Shown here piece by piece: positions 12,942 to 27,900 of a stretch of 64,000 nucleotides of DNA. The DNA is taken from contig NC_133024.1 of NCBI RefSeq assembly GCF_048771995.1, forward strand, positions 62,268,501 through 62,332,500, given 5' to 3'. Numbering within the stretch: position 1 is the first letter of the stretch; each line of letters begins with the position of its first letter. Both the position numbers and the translations under genes were made by a program. The stretch comes from Taeniopygia guttata (Eukaryota; Chordata; Aves; Passeriformes; Estrildidae). Under the pieces are notes generated by a model, which did not search any database, had not been told where the DNA came from, and saw only the letters and a list, made by a program, of their open reading frames with translations.

Positions 12942-15900
12942 GTGAGTATTAGAGCAAAAACTGACGTGTATTCACAAGGTGGTTTTGAATGGTGGTGTTT
13001 CCAGGTGATCTGTGGAAATGAAATGCTATGGAAGCCACCACTGATAGGCACAGAATTTAGTCTAGATCTTGTGCAGTAGTTAGGTGGAAAATGCAACTTG
13101 GGTAAACTGTCCCTTTATATGAGTGTCAGGACCTTTTCCTGATGTAAATTTGCTCAGAGAAATAAACAAGATAAATGAACAAATTTCCATGAGCATCAAG
13201 GGACTGGCTGTGCTAGAAGTAGTGGCTGGAACTCTGCTGTCTTGTCTTATATTTCATAATATTTAGTGAACATCATGAAAGATAGGCCTGGTTTAGGTAT
13301 CCATAGTAGGATGGATGGAAATATGCACAGAACTACCTGTTTCTCTCCATTTCTAGGAAAGGAACCTGGGTAGTTGGGTCCTATCTACATTATAGCAAAC
13401 CACCTATGGCTGAGTGAGCCCCCATCTGATGGATCTAAGTTGCCACCCAGAAAACTTTTGAGTACAGCAGGGGTGTTCTTTCCTCTGATTGTATAAGAAG
13501 CCAAAGGATGATGTTCATACCCACTCAATCTTAGTCACATAAAATTAGGCCGGTAGTCAGAGGCAATCAGTCTTGTTTGAGTAGTCCATGCACAAATCCA
13601 TACATATTGAAAGCAGCTCTTACCCGTCTGCAGCTGAGATCTGTAGAATGAAAAAGCACCTCCTTCTCACCATCAGCTGCCAAGGAGGGAAGTTAGACAT
13701 CCCAAGTTCAAGTCAGCAACTTGTACAAGCTGACGGGCATCATATGTGTAGTGTCTTATCCTTTCCAAGAATGTACTAAGTAGGAAGTAGGTTTGCAAAT
13801 TACTTTCTTATTGCAGAGTGAATTAGAATTTCTGAGAATGGCACTCTTAATTCCTGAGCAATTCATATGTTTTAGAAGATTTAATTCCTAGTTTAAAAGC
13901 CAGTGTTGTTTTGACAGCTGCAGTACATTGTCAAACTATGCTGAAGGATTAAGCTGTGCACTGCAGAAATAAGTACAGTGTGGAAAGTATGGGAAAAGAA
14001 GTGGTTAATTCTCACTTATGGAATGAGCTGTAGCAGGTAGTTCTTGCATCAGACAGATGAAGATGTCTTACGAAAGAGAGAAACGGACAAAAACGTATGC
14101 AGTTTGCTGTCCTTGTATAAGTGAGAAAAATTATTGTAAGCAATGACTGGTATGCTACTCATTCCTCTGTGTGTCCTCAATCTGTGCTGCAGAGCAAGGG
14201 AACCCTAGAAGATGTAGAGAACCTAGAATCACTATATTTTAGATGAACTTGGTTCTAGTAGAAATAAAGATCTTGTCAATGGTTTTTAGTACCATTTTTC
14301 TTTTACTAAGACAGCTAACCAGCCCAGTTAGAAATACTGCACTGAGTGGGTAACACAGTGAAGGTAAGTATTAAATTCACTGTAGCCAAGATGTGAGCTG
14401 AATGATAGCCAGTCCTGTAGATATTCACAACTGATTAACTCAGATATAAAAGCTATTATATAGAGTGTGGCACAGCAAGTCATTATGAGGTGCAGTTAAT
14501 GAGGTAAATCTCTGCTGCAAACTTTAGGTGCATCAACTTTCACCTTATGTCCAGTTACAGGGCAGCCCATAATACAGAAAATTGCTTCCAAACAGTTCAG
14601 CATATACGTATCTTTGAATATTACTGTGTGCATCAATTTTAGATAACTATTTCACTTATATACTTGTCTGTTTCAGGCAAGACTATTTTTAAGTGATCCA
14701 GTATGTTCTGGAAAATTACTGAAGTGCTATAAAAAGCCCTAATATCCAACTAAATTGTATTCTCATTTCTTATCAGTTTTACTGATGTTTTTGTTCTACT
14801 TAGCTCTGTGTTACCAGTGGCTGACAACCCAGCAGCACAACCCAAGTTGGCTTAAAAACACTTTAAATAAATAACTATCTGAATAGCACCCTCAAGTAAT
14901 TATTCTTGCTCTTCAGTGAAAATCAATGACTTTTAATCTTTTAAAGTGTGAATTCTTACAAAGACTCCACTGGCAGGCTGTTGGTACCACAGCCAGACTT
15001 CTTTCAATAGGAGACCATTGTAATGACAATGAAAATGATACAACTACATTGAAAGATGCCCCATACTGGCTGTCCAAACGACTGGCACGACGTTTTGGCA
15101 CGTGGCAGAGTCATGGACATGTAGTAGGCTGGAGGGCAGCCATGGAAGCTGTCTCCTGACTGGTGTCTTTTGGAGCATTGTGAAAAACTGCTGTGTGGGC
15201 TGTCCAAAAGTGCAAATTTCTTATTTACCAGACTGGGGGAAAGGATGCTGTGAGCTGGGGTGCCCCAGCCAGAGCTCTGCAGTGCTGTAACAGCATCCTC
15301 CAGTATTGCGCACTTCCTGAGGGATCTGCGTTTAGGGCTGATGGACTGCTCCACAGCAGCACAGCAGTCCCCTGCCCTCCTGTCCTTCCTCTCAACATAC
15401 AGAGTTCCTCATCTCTGCCATTCTAAATAAAAGAGTGCAAGAAGGTCAAGACAGTTGTAAAAGGGTGTAAGGACAATAAAGCAGTAGGTAGAAATATCAG
15501 TGCTTTTCATTACTATTGCTTGAATGTTTTTGTTGTAAGTTTAAAGCTTAAAATTGAAATTTTTCATGCTGGGTTTTTGCCATGGTCTGATTTCCTTTTC
15601 CTTTAATGTTTCAGCTACATTGAATCTAGCTGGTTCCCATGTAGAATGCATCATTTTGCCCACTATCAAAGGAAAAAAAATCCCAGCAAGTCAATGCCAT
15701 TTCACTGGGAAACTCTAACACAGCTGTGAGAACTTTACCTTTGTTAGAATTTTCACAATGGCCTGGGACATGCTTTCTGCTGTCCTTATGAAGACCTAGA
15801 TCTGGTCCAGATCTAAATCCTTGCAGATGTCTGAGATGAGATTCTTTGAAGTGTGCCCCAACTCTCGCTGGCTCCTCTTGCCAGCCTCATACAACACCAT

Positions 15901-18900
15901 GCATGCTCCAGCCCAGGGCAATAATTCCCCAACACTACTGGACGCAAGAATTGATTGTCCTGTGCTCTCTTATGGAATGCTAGCCCTGAGGAAGGAGGGT
16001 GGGAATGTGCTGGAATTAACCACAGGCCCAAGGAACCACAGAAGATAAAAGAGCTATAAGGTAAAGAGATGAGAGCAGGAGTTGGAAAAACTATGGTAAC
16101 AATAATGGAGTTAGGCTAGTACCCAAGAGATACTGAAAGTAGATGGTGGTAGAAACAGGACTGTAAAATATGTGCAGGCACATGTGACAGAACTAAAACA
16201 GGAAGAGCAAGGAGAATGTCTTGCTGGGCAGTTCAGAGAGACACTTTTCACTAGTGTTTAGGGTCTGTCTCTTACTCTCTGGGTGTCCAAGTTGAGATCA
16301 GGTTTGCTGTGGTGCCATGTGCTCACCACAGCTGCAATGAACAGGATCCTGCTTTGGATGTCTGAAGGACCATTGTATTTAAAATTGGGTCCTGGCTTTC
16401 ACAGGGCATCACAATTAGTTGATACTTGACACTTTTTGCCTTTGTGCTTGTGCCTTGGTACCGAACACACAAAACAAGAACAGTGACCTCCTCTCATTTG
16501 TCAGGGATTTTAGAAGGATAAAGTCATTAATATTTCTAATGCACTAATACACTACAGTAAGAGCACAATAGGAGAGTCCATGGGGGAAAATGAATAATTC
16601 TGTGTTATCAGGATGGATTTTGGACAGTGTGCAGTCAATAATACATAGGACCACCAACAGAAGACTGAGAACAAAAGAACCCTCTGATAATGAGCACCAT
16701 CCATCTGCCAAATGAAGCAGTGTCTTGTGGAAATGCAAATGAAAGGCTGGAGTTATAGTACATACATGTAAGAGTATATGCCTGATTTATGTGTGTAAGG
16801 CTGTGCATGCCACCTTTATTTATTCGGACTTTATGTATGTGGTTGGAGCTGTTTATTTTAAGGACATGTTATAGCTGGTGGCAAGTAATAGGCTCTTTTT
16901 TTCTAGTGCACACTGCACCCCACCCAGATGTAAATGTCTCTACCCAGTCAGATGAATTTCTTCCTGAAAATCTTTCCTGCTGAGAAGAAAGTGAATCCAA
17001 GGTGACTAACTCAAATTGAAGCTTAGAGTAGTAGGCGTCTAATATTATGTGAGATGAGTCCTGCTACTCCTGACTGCTAAGTGCTTGCCTTGGCAGTTGC
17101 AATGTTTTTCCAGCAAAGCTTTCTTTGAGGTAATCTTAAGACATGTGTAACAGATTTAACAAGTCAAAGTATTGTTAGTTGATACTACTTATGAAAGGAT
17201 TGCTTTAACTGAAGTTTTACACTTCCATGGCACCTTCCATCTAAGACTCAGAAGCCTTTCCCCAGACAATTAATTGAATAAAGGTGTCTCACAGCACATT
17301 CTATATCTGGAATAGGTGTACGCAGTTCCCATTTTTCAGATAACCTTTCTGTGTCTGAAATCCTTAAGGTTCAAGCAACGCAGGAAAGGTAGCTGAGCTA
17401 AGAACAGAAATGTGATCTTCCAATTTATTGCTTTAGATATATCACTAGTTACAGCATGTCTTGGGATAATTTGGCAACTTGCACAAACATGGTCATGCAA
17501 GAAGTGAATTTGAAAGGACTGCACCATTTATAATGAAATGATGTCATTTCGACATGTTGCACCACATCTGAGACAAGAAAAGTGCTGCAGTCACCACCAC
17601 TGTTATTTTCAGCTCTTTCACTCAAGTGTCTGCGATGCAAATGAGCAAAATGAAAGATTCATAAGACAGAACAAGAGAAAAGGCTTCAAAAAGCATCATG
17701 CAGACTCCCTATTCTATTTAACTTGGGGGACATTTTTCATCTGTCTGTGTAAGGAACCACTGTCCTTTTTTTGCTAAATTACGGCTGAAGCTGAAGAACA
17801 GCTGGTCTCTGTGGAGTTTAAAAATCTGTAAGTGAAAGAAGTTGAAAAGTTTGAGAAACTATTCTGATAAATTAAGGTTTCTGTTAATCTTTTGGGTGGT
17901 TTGTGGTTTGCTTTAAAAACTGGTTGTTACCTTCCTGAATGTGTTACTGCAGTGGACTTTGAGTTGCTCCAAATCACATCCCTGCACAGAACAGAGCTGT
18001 TGAGCTCTAACTGCTATTGCTGGGACCTTTTCTTTTTCTGTGATCTGGTTCACTTGAAAAAGATTGAGAACCACTTTTAATATCCATTTTTAAAATATTT
18101 CGTTTTCTTCCATAGGAACAGTCACTTGTCTGTTTCTTAATACTGTTGTGGAACTTTTCCTTTCAGTTCTTGGGGAAGTGGAGTATCTCCTGTTGGAGCA
18201 TCCAGATCATGTAGCTTTCAGCAATGACACAGTGTCTGTGGAATATCAGTACTACAGCAGTGGTAATGTGACAGCAGAGCATGTGTCCCTCCTTTTATTG
18301 GATGCCAGCACCAGTGAGATAATTGCAAGAAAACAGCTTCCAGCAAATCAGTCCCAGGGGACAGTGGTGTTTGAGTGTTTCCATTTCAAGAGTGCTGGTG
18401 ATTTCTTGTTCAGAATGGTCTCTCCCAGTGACAACAGCAGTGCTGCCCAGTGGAGCAGAAGCAGCATGTCCACCCTCCACGTGGAATGGCCTGTATTTCA
18501 CATTGATTTGAACAGGAGTTCAGAGGTGCTTGGGAGCTCCCTTCAGGTTGGACTTTTTACAAATGAGCAGTTATGTGGCATGAACAATACTGTAATTTCA
18601 CTGGATGTGATATTCACCAGCACCCTTTATGAATTCAGAAGAGTATGCTCTGATGAGACTCTGGGCATTAGAACTAGCAAAGGAATCCCCCTGTCTAGGT
18701 CCCAGTGGGTAGAATTTGATTGCCCACCTGTTGGTCAAGACGTATACATCACCGTGTTACTGAAATCGTTAGAAACACATTCCATCATTGCTTCCATGGG
18801 ACCTGTAGATCTCCTCCAAAAATTTGGATACAGACTGGTTGTGGCAGCAGAAGACATATGCAAAACTTTGGTTCAGGTCTTCGCAATCTCTCCACCGTGC

Positions 18901-21900
18901 ACTTCTATGAGTGGAAAAATTGTTGTTTATAAAGAGGCTCTCAAGCATCCGAGTCAAAGAACAACTTGGCTGTATGAAAACATCCTTCACCCAGGAGATA
19001 ACAGGACAGAATTTAACTGCACTTTATTTGATGTTGGGAAGAACAAATACTGCTTTGACCTCCTCAACTTCTCAAATCGAAGCTATTTTCCAGCAAGAGT
19101 TAAGGAGTGTATACTGATCCAAAGGAATATGGGTTTGTACTGATTTCTTTTCTCTTTTAGTGAAAATCAGCACTCTTCCCAGCCAACACTGGTAGTGATT
19201 TTGGGTCTCCTACACCAGACAAAACAGTTGTAATGTCGTACACAGGTGGGAACAAGATAGACTGTTACGTAGAAGACACAAGGACATTTGATAAGAAGTG
19301 CCACTGTGGCACTAAGTTAATGCTAGGTACCAATTAAAACCACTTAGGGCATTCTGAATCTTGTACCTATCTCGTCAGGCTGAAAATGAAGCTTGTCCTT
19401 TTCAGTGAGGTAAGAAGCTACTTCAGTAGATCTGGTCCACTGGAGACTCTAAAGGTAGGATTAGTCTTACCTGCATCTAACTGTGTAAAAGCCAGGGGCC
19501 CAATATTAAGTAGTTGTGTGGCTTTTTATTTGAGAGGCATCTTGCAAGGGTGATTCATGGGTGTTGAACATAGAGGGTCTGAATCCTCACATGGGTGTTC
19601 TTTTCTCTACCCATTTGGTGTAGAAGTTTACAGCTCTACCTGTTAGATGTACAAACTCTGGTGAGATGAGTCAGGATTTGGCTACAGTGAAAGGCACAGC
19701 TGTGTCACTTGGACAGCTGGCAGGTTTTCTAAGTGTCTGCTGCTTAGAACAGACAAGGGTGCATTTTCTGACCCATGTAGCTTTCTGGCAGATCATGGGC
19801 CGTGTTCATATAGCCAAACTTTTTCTTATAGGACAGATTAGAATAGTACAATCTGCCATCTGGGAACAGTTGGTGGTCCATATAATCCTTTGGATTATGC
19901 CTGCTGTGATCAGGCATGGTCTGAGAGAGTATTGGTTGGCAAAAGCCAGTTTTACAGCTATAGTGTTAGAAGTGACAGTCCACAGTTTGACAGTCTCCAA
20001 ACCACGGTTGCATGGCAGAGGAAGCAGATGAGCCAAATACACTTCTCATCACTCATTTGTGGAAGGCAGCCGCAGAGAGGGATGGGCCGTATGTGCACGA
20101 GGGAATTGGGATTGGGTTGGATTAGGTTGCGTTGCCTACGCCCTGGAAAGTAAATGTTCTCATTTGAAGCAGGCTTGTGTCTATAAGTAATGAAGTAGTC
20201 TTTTCCAATTGCACACTTCAAAGAGTTTGGATTGAAAGGTTTAAGATGTGCATTGTTTTCCTCACCTCCCCACCTTGGTTGCACTGAAAAGAAAGTGCAG
20301 GAACTCTAGCCAAAAAATGGCTGTTGCACTTCATGGACAGGTATCTGAGAGGGATCATGAGGAGACCAGGACTGTAGGACATGCTCCAGAGCACACAGTC
20401 TCAGACACAACCTATGTTAATGAGGTTTCTAGCATGATGTGGTCTTATTTTGTGCTATTTCACAAATTCTAAAACTGTTAGCTATTTAATTAATTCTCTG
20501 TACTAAAAATGACCTCTATTTTCAGCACATGCCAAACCCAGTGCATAGTTCTCTTCATCTTAACTTCCCATCTGCATTCTCTGTTGGCACTCCCGCTCTT
20601 CTTTTGGCGTAAGAAAGTCTACCTGAAAATGAAGGCATGTTATTTTCTTAATGGAGGTAATTCTCCAGGAAAAAGGGAGACAGAATTCTAGTTTTTCATC
20701 TGTACCTGCGTGTATGTTACACTGATACGATCTAGATAATTACCCTGACAGATAAATCACTAGCATTGGTATAGATATGATACTGTGCCCAATATTTAAC
20801 TGTTTTAATTTATGAGATCTCCATTAAGCAATGGTTCCCTGCAGTCTGTTCTGTTTCCTTAGGTTCCTCAGTAGTCCCATCCTTAAAACCACATTGGAAA
20901 GAATCAGGCTATGCCTCTTGAAGAGCAGAGTTAGGTCAATAGCTGCCAAGTCAAGAGTATCACATCTACAAAGCTGATGAAAGCGAAGCCACACCGTGTA
21001 GTTGTAAATAAAATGTCAACCTGAAATTAATTAGACTGCAGCACATCTGACTTTGTGCCTGTATCTTTGAGACTTCAAAGCCTGCAGGCAGCGTTTGAAA
21101 GGAGCAGGGTGTTCTGGGAGGGGCACATCAGCCTGAAGCCACGACAGATAAAGCGAACCTGCACTGCCTGTGATAGCCATCAACCTCCTGGCTCCTTTGG
21201 AAGGGGCTCCCCCGAGCCCCCTCCCCCTGCTGCAGGGCACTGGGAGGTGCCCTGCTTACAGCAGACCCCTGATAGCTGTTTGTGTAAAACATTGACTGCT
21301 GCAAGTCTCCTAATTTCTGGTTTGGACCTCCTGAAGTTTAAGGCAAGAAGAGGTGATAAATCTCTAGTCTGGGCTCCTGTGCAGTGTGGGCCATCATTTT
21401 TCATTCAGATACCCTACTGAACCCCACAGCTAATCTTTGCATCTGACTGCCACTTACCCTCCAGAGAGTTATTGAGTCTTCTGCTGAAGACACCGCAAAA
21501 CAGACGTTTCTGGTAATTTCTCTCAATACTATGCTCTGATGTATTTATTCTTTTGAAAGGGAAACTTTGTGTGTTTCATAACTAAAGTTAATCTAGCTTC
21601 ATCCTCTGGTGACTGAATTTTACTCTGCTGCTTTCTGATAGCTGTTTCCTATCTACTGTCTTTGCCTCACAAAGACATCTGCACATCCAAGTCATCTCAC
21701 ATCTACCAGATTTTCTCGGTGTTCTTTCTAACAAACTGAAAAGATTAAGTCTTTAATTGGAAGGCATTTTCTTCAGGATTTTATTTATTTACTGATTCTG
21801 TTTCACTCCCTTTCTGTTATTTTAAACACTCAGGTTTATTTGACAGCCAGGGTACCAGCTTTGTGTGTTGCATTCAGACATCCTTCTCACTGATGCTGCT

Positions 21901-24900
21901 TGATCAGTAGCACTCTCTTTACCCCTTCCTCTGCTTTGATTCCACTGATTGCATTATGCAATTTTCCATAAAAAGTGTGCTTTTGCCCTGTAAACTCCTC
22001 TTGAGCTGTTTCAGTATGGAGCCTGCCATCCTGCAGATGCAATTTTCATTCCTTCTTCCTACACTTCCTTTTCACTTTGCTGATTTAGGATCTATTTTCC
22101 TTTAATTATCCTAACGTAGCAAGTACCCTGTGTTGCTCCATACAACTGCACTGTCTGCTTATGTCATTACAGGAGGGACATATTTTCTCAGTAATAATTT
22201 ATATTTATTTTCATGTCAACTAGGGAAGCACTGAGCCTTATACTAATCCCTTTGGAATCTCTCCAAATGCATTCTCACTCAGTGATGGTTTTTTGTTGAC
22301 AGTTGCATATCCAATCTGTCACTCAGCCAGTTCTTACTTCATTTAGCATATGCTCTATTGTTATGAAGCAGAGATATTTTTTTGTACAAGATCAAAGTTC
22401 CTAAATCATTCAAATGATCTTCATCCAAACCACAGATTATGAGATAAAATATGATTTTGCCACGTCTCTTTTCCATAAATCAGTCATGAGTTATGTTCCT
22501 GGTGCTTTGTCAGTCCTGCTCTTTACACCTCATTCAGGCCAAGTTTAGTACAGCCTTTTGGAACAGGAATCTAACTTGTGCTTGGAGCAGGAAGGAGAAA
22601 GCTCCCAGTGGCCCTGAGTGGGCCAGCAGCTCTTCAAGCCCAGGTGATCACCTTCAGAATAAGTGTCACAAAAAACCTATGCTATCCAAGACTGTGAATA
22701 TATTTGTTAAAGGTGGGGAATACATCCATTAATTGTGAGACAGCACTTGTGCAGTTTTCTGTAGACCCTAACTGGAGAATCTGTGAAAGTTAGTGAAAAA
22801 ATTAAGTGAGATGTGAGTAATTTCATTCATCTTGGTGGGCTCTTCACTGTTTCACAGAGGAACATGCAGCTCATTTTTTTCCCCAATGTTTGACTGGATT
22901 ATTGGGATATCTGAGATAGGAAATTCTGTTAGATCATCTTATCCAGCAGCAGATGCATTGCAGGCTCATTCTTTCCCATGCTTAATCCTGTGTTTTGCTC
23001 ACCTGGGATTTAAGTGTCCCCAGCAGTGAGACTTTTGCTATCCTTAGAAGGTTTTCCCATGTTCTAGCCTGTATCCTGCTTGTAACATTCAGGTCAAGAT
23101 TGATATTAATCAGTAATGCTAAAGCATAGAAAAAGGCATGCTTTTTCATATTTCTGGTGTTAATTAACACTTAATTCATATTTCTGGTGTTAATTAAAAC
23201 TTCTTTTCCAGTTCTTAGTTACACTCTGGAGACCAATTTCAACTTTGGTGTGACTTACACTGAAGTCTCTTGCAGTTGCCTATAGCACAAATGAATTTTG
23301 TTCATCTAACTTTTGCTATTGGGATGTTGGCAGGCATAAGAAATGCATCTGTTGCCTGAAAAAGGAAAGAGGAAGGTGTGAGAGGACCTTCTGAAAAATG
23401 GTCAGTAAGGGGGGAGAGGAGTAAATGGAGCATCTAGAGGTCAGGCGGGGATGTACAATTTCTGTCAAATTTTTGCTTCTGAATAAAACTGTATGAATCA
23501 GATCTGCTCATTGGTAGGAAAGTCTGAGAACCAATTAGCTCTGTTGCCTGAATCTGTACCTGGGTTGGGTATTTATTTAGAAACAGGCATATGCAGGAGA
23601 TCTGGGTGTGCCAGGGCTGATTTGTACCATTCCACTTTTCCTGTGTCAGTCAGTAAATGCTTCATCTCCATGCATTAGGAATAAATCAAGTTTTACAGAC
23701 TCACTTACAGACTCAACTTCTGGAAAAAAAAAAAAATTATTTTTAGGCTGTGCCTCCCCATTTCTTAACAATGCCTATTTGTGGGGAAAAGACTCTAATT
23801 TTCCCAGAGTCTAGGATTTCTTTCTTTAAGGTGATCCTTGTCCTTTCATTGTCCAAATTAGTAACCTGTTGGAACATACCACTATTTCAGTGCACCTAAG
23901 CTTCATTTCCATGGAAGGTTGAGAGGCTGTTTTTCAGGACCTAAAAACCAATCTCAGCTTCCAAAAATATCCTGCAATCCCCTAGGCTAGCACAGATACT
24001 TACATGAACCTGTCAGTAATTGGTGATTTTGTCCCATGCCACTGGCCTGGTTGAAGTGTTTAGGACTGTCATGTGTGTCAGGCTGGAAGGTTGATGCTGA
24101 GTGTCCCTTGCTGACTATGCTGATGGACAGTACTGCATGCACAAAATCTTGTGAACATGGAAATCTGAGGGAAGAAATTTATGCAGAGCAATAATTAACA
24201 CAGTTAATTGCATTTATCTTTCATGTTGGCAGATCTGCCAACTGTCAGCTATTTCAAAATAACTCATCAGTTAGATGTCTTCACGTTGATAATTGATTCC
24301 TCAATTGTGTGTGAAGAAACCTCACGCTTATTAGAGCTAGTTAGCAGTGCATGCCTTCTGGTTTTTCCCCTGGCATTTTCAGTCTATTTGTCTTAAATGG
24401 AGGTTAATAATTTCATTTCCTTGGGGGAGAATAAACTGTGCTTCATTTTCTTTTACATTCTGGTAATCGCAGGGGATTGTAGAGCAAGATGCAGGAGTTT
24501 AAATCACCCATCTTTCATGGGAGCTGGAACATTTCTTGCTCTCCTGCTGTTTGAATCACATTTCTTAGCCTCAAAACTATGGATGCCAAGTGTTTTTGCT
24601 AAGGAACTCTATACCTTTAGCCAAAGCCCAAGTCAGTGAAAAGTGTCCTGGAGCAATGGGCACATGTTAAGTTTGACGTCAGTGTTGGAAAATTACTCAT
24701 CCTAAATGTTCTTGTATGTTGAAACCCACAGGCATCAATATGGAGACTGTTGAGCACCCTCCACTATCACCAGTGTTAGCACTGGAGGCAACCAGAACCT
24801 TTCTGAGCCTGGCTCTGCATCTGACTTTAATTAATGGAAGTTTAAACTAGCAGGAAATGTGGAGAGAGGGAAACAAGTTAGCTCACGCACTGGAAATTAT

Positions 24901-27900
24901 GACAGAAACTCACCAAGCTGCTCACACAAAGAGTCTGTAGGTCTACAAGGAGGTAGGTCCTTCAACTAGCCCCTCTTCCAGTAGTGAGGGACACAGCTGG
25001 AGTCCTTCATGATCCTGATACAAAGAAAACTGTTGGGAGATCCTATGATATATATGATACTATAGTGTGTATCTATATATATAGATACACACTATGAAAG
25101 TCTTTTTGAGAAGGCATCAGTGAGCCCTTGACTGAGTATTGATTATGAACATTTTTTCTTCCTGCCCTCAGTAATAACTTGGTTTGCTAACTGATGTGGT
25201 TTTGTAAACTGTCCATGGTCTGTACCTTTTGGGGACTCCTTATCCCAACAAACATCCTCTGTTACCTGCTGCTTGGCATCCTCTGATTCTCTTTTCCCTT
25301 GATACCATACACTTGCTCCATTTTGCACTTCGCTGGGAGCTGACATGGCTGCAAACTGAAGGAGGAGTCTGAAAGCTCAGCCTGCCTTTGGGCTTATCAC
25401 CAGCTCCAGAGACAGAGGGGTGTCAAAGACAGAGAGGTGCACAAAGAGCACAAAGTGAGATGCAGCCTGGGGTCTTGGATGTTGCAATATTGAGGTGGAG
25501 TCGGTGACAAACAGCCAGGGTGGTCACTTGATAGTGGGTGGGCTTAGAACCACAGCAGCACCAAGGGAGTCTTGTCATGCCCATCTCTCCTTGGCATTAG
25601 GCTAGGCAGATGTCCTGGGGCACGCAGGCACACAAATGTGGTGAGTGTGTGCCCACACACACTCTATAGCCGTGGCTGGCAGCACAAGTGTAAGCTCAAA
25701 CTCTGGGGCCCCATCCTGCAGTGCAGGCGAGGACCTGCACCAGGAGGGCAGCTCCGCTGGTCCTCTTAGGCTGCTCACATTAGTGCTGACATGGTCACAA
25801 AACTCTTAGGACAGGGCCCAAAGCAGTTACAATTTAATGTTTATTGAAATACAGCTGTATTTATTCTTGTTAGAGAAATTTAAAAACAATAGCACACTAG
25901 GAACCATACAGCAACCAATAAAACATGAAATCATAAAGCCATTTTCAGTCATGCAACACTCTCTAGTGCTTGGACACCATAACTTGGTTAAGGACTCGGG
26001 GCATGCTAGCAGCAGTAATAAAATTAAAAATCATAGCTTGTGTTGGCAGTAGCAACACCATAAATTATCTAAAAGAGCAAAGTTTAACCTGGTCTACTTT
26101 TAAAAATTTTTATTTAGCTGTTTTTCAACTTCATCTGTGAGCAGTGAAATTGAGTTAAGTAGTCTCTTGTTCTTCTTTCTGTCAGTCAGCTGACCCATAG
26201 GAGCGTCCCCAGGGGCTTTATCTTTTAAGATTGCACCTGAGCTCACGCATTAGTTTTGAATTTAAAGTTGTAGCCCTGCCTCAGTGTCACACAGTTTTGA
26301 ATTTAAAGTTGTGGCCCTGCCTCAGCTGTCACACAGGGACAGGAATGGTCCCATCTTTCTCTCTCTAGGTTCTCACTGCCATAAAGTTTGAATGTGGAGA
26401 TCACTGGATGATGATGTTATCTAAGAAGAAGAGGAATTTTATTACATGTTAAAAAATTATAATGTAGCGTTAGAACCTGAGTCTGCCTCCAGGCAAAATA
26501 AATAAATGAACATGCAAAATTCCATCCATGAGTTAATTGCCTAATCATAAGCAATAAAACAATAGAGACCTGTAAGTTGTCGCATGAATGATTCAATAAC
26601 ATGCTTATGTGCTGGGAAGAAAATAAAGAGTGAACCAATGCTGTCATTTAATTAGGCCTTGTAGGCTTATCATACTGTCACAGTCATATAAATCAGCAAT
26701 AACTGTACTTTAGTCAATCAAGTTATCTTGCTGTAAATGCAATGTTTGTCAGGCAGGAATTGGATGAATATATAAATTACCAGCCCACTTCAAAAATCTG
26801 TGGATTCATTTCCTTTTGCTGTTGTTCCAGGCAGAACCTGCCTGCCAGTTGACTGAACACTGTGTTGCAGGCTGGGGTGAAAAAAAGGAAAACAACAAGT
26901 GGAAGCTTTGGCTCATTCCTGGATGCCGCTTGCTATTTTGGTCTTGCTGTTTGCATTGTTTGGTTATTTACTGCTGTTTTTCTGAAAAAGAAGACAAATG
27001 GCTGTGTCCTTAAAGGTAAGGAGGCAGACACGTTCCTCATTGCTGTGAGCTTGTGTATTTGTAGAAACGTGGAGCCGGTGGCAGCCCTGGAGCCCGTGCA
27101 GTGTCACCTGTGGGGACGGAATCCGGGAGCGCTTCCGAGAGTGCCTCACCTCCTCGCCGGCAAAACCCGGCTGCACTGGATCGCCGAGGGAGACTTCCCT
27201 GTGCTCGCTGGAGGAGTGTGTGTGTATGTAGCTCTGCTGTCCTCTTCCCCTGCTCGCATGACCACCCTGGCAAAAGCAAAGTGTAAAATGGAAACATCCC
27301 CTCTCTTTCAGTCATACTGATCTGGGGGGCTGTCACATTCCTGTGGTTGATGGAGCAGGGCAGGAGCCTCTGTGCATTTGATTGTGGCACACTGGAGATA
27401 GGGTTCCAAGGCATAATATTTCTGAATGCCATGGGTGCAATGGAAACAGTTTAAAATCTCCAGGATTATCAGAGTGGAGAAGTCCTGAAAGAGAGATCTT
27501 GAGGCTATCAGAACATGTTCAGTAGTGAAAGCCAAAGACTCCAGTGGGAACCTATTAAAAACTCAAAGCCAGTTAGAAAAGGGTGCTGGTTCCAGCTGGG
27601 ACCTGTGGTGTGAGATTGCCATTCTGTGAGTTTTTTGAGGTGGCAGTGCCAGGTCTCCCCCTGCTTCAGCCTGCCACTGCTGCTGGTCTGTGACAGGGCA
27701 GGCTGGCTGTAACTGATAGGTAAGGCTTTATAAAGCCTTTATAAACCCTTTCCTATTGGTAACAACTGGCCACTGCTGGTGGGTGGCAAGTAAGGGCAGA
27801 TACAAGAGACCTGAGCCTTCTATAAGATGATAGGTGGATTACAGCAGCCACATGGCCTTCAGTGAGGCTGCATGAGGCTGTGCCAGCACCACGGTTGGGT

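Larger units (their letters stand above)
19133..27064 (+). other. THSD1: THSD1 intron 3
   Basis: Almost 8 kb from gtttgt at 19133 to the acceptor tgtgtatttgtag ending at 27064. It contains a 30-bp tandem duplication (23145-23204), a 34-bp perfect palindrome (25062-25095) and a 41-bp tandem duplication (26252-26334). Around 22900-23100 the text resembles an old CR1-type LINE, too decayed to delimit. No further exon was recognised. Confidence 0.5.

Noticed and set aside
14926-15426. Cluster of overlapping short frames in THSD1 intron 2
   Set aside because: Frames occur on both strands with no family resemblance or splice context.
22900-23100. Possible ancient CR1-type LINE in THSD1 intron 3
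   Set aside because: Only loose resemblance to old CR1 3' regions; too diverged to delimit by eye.
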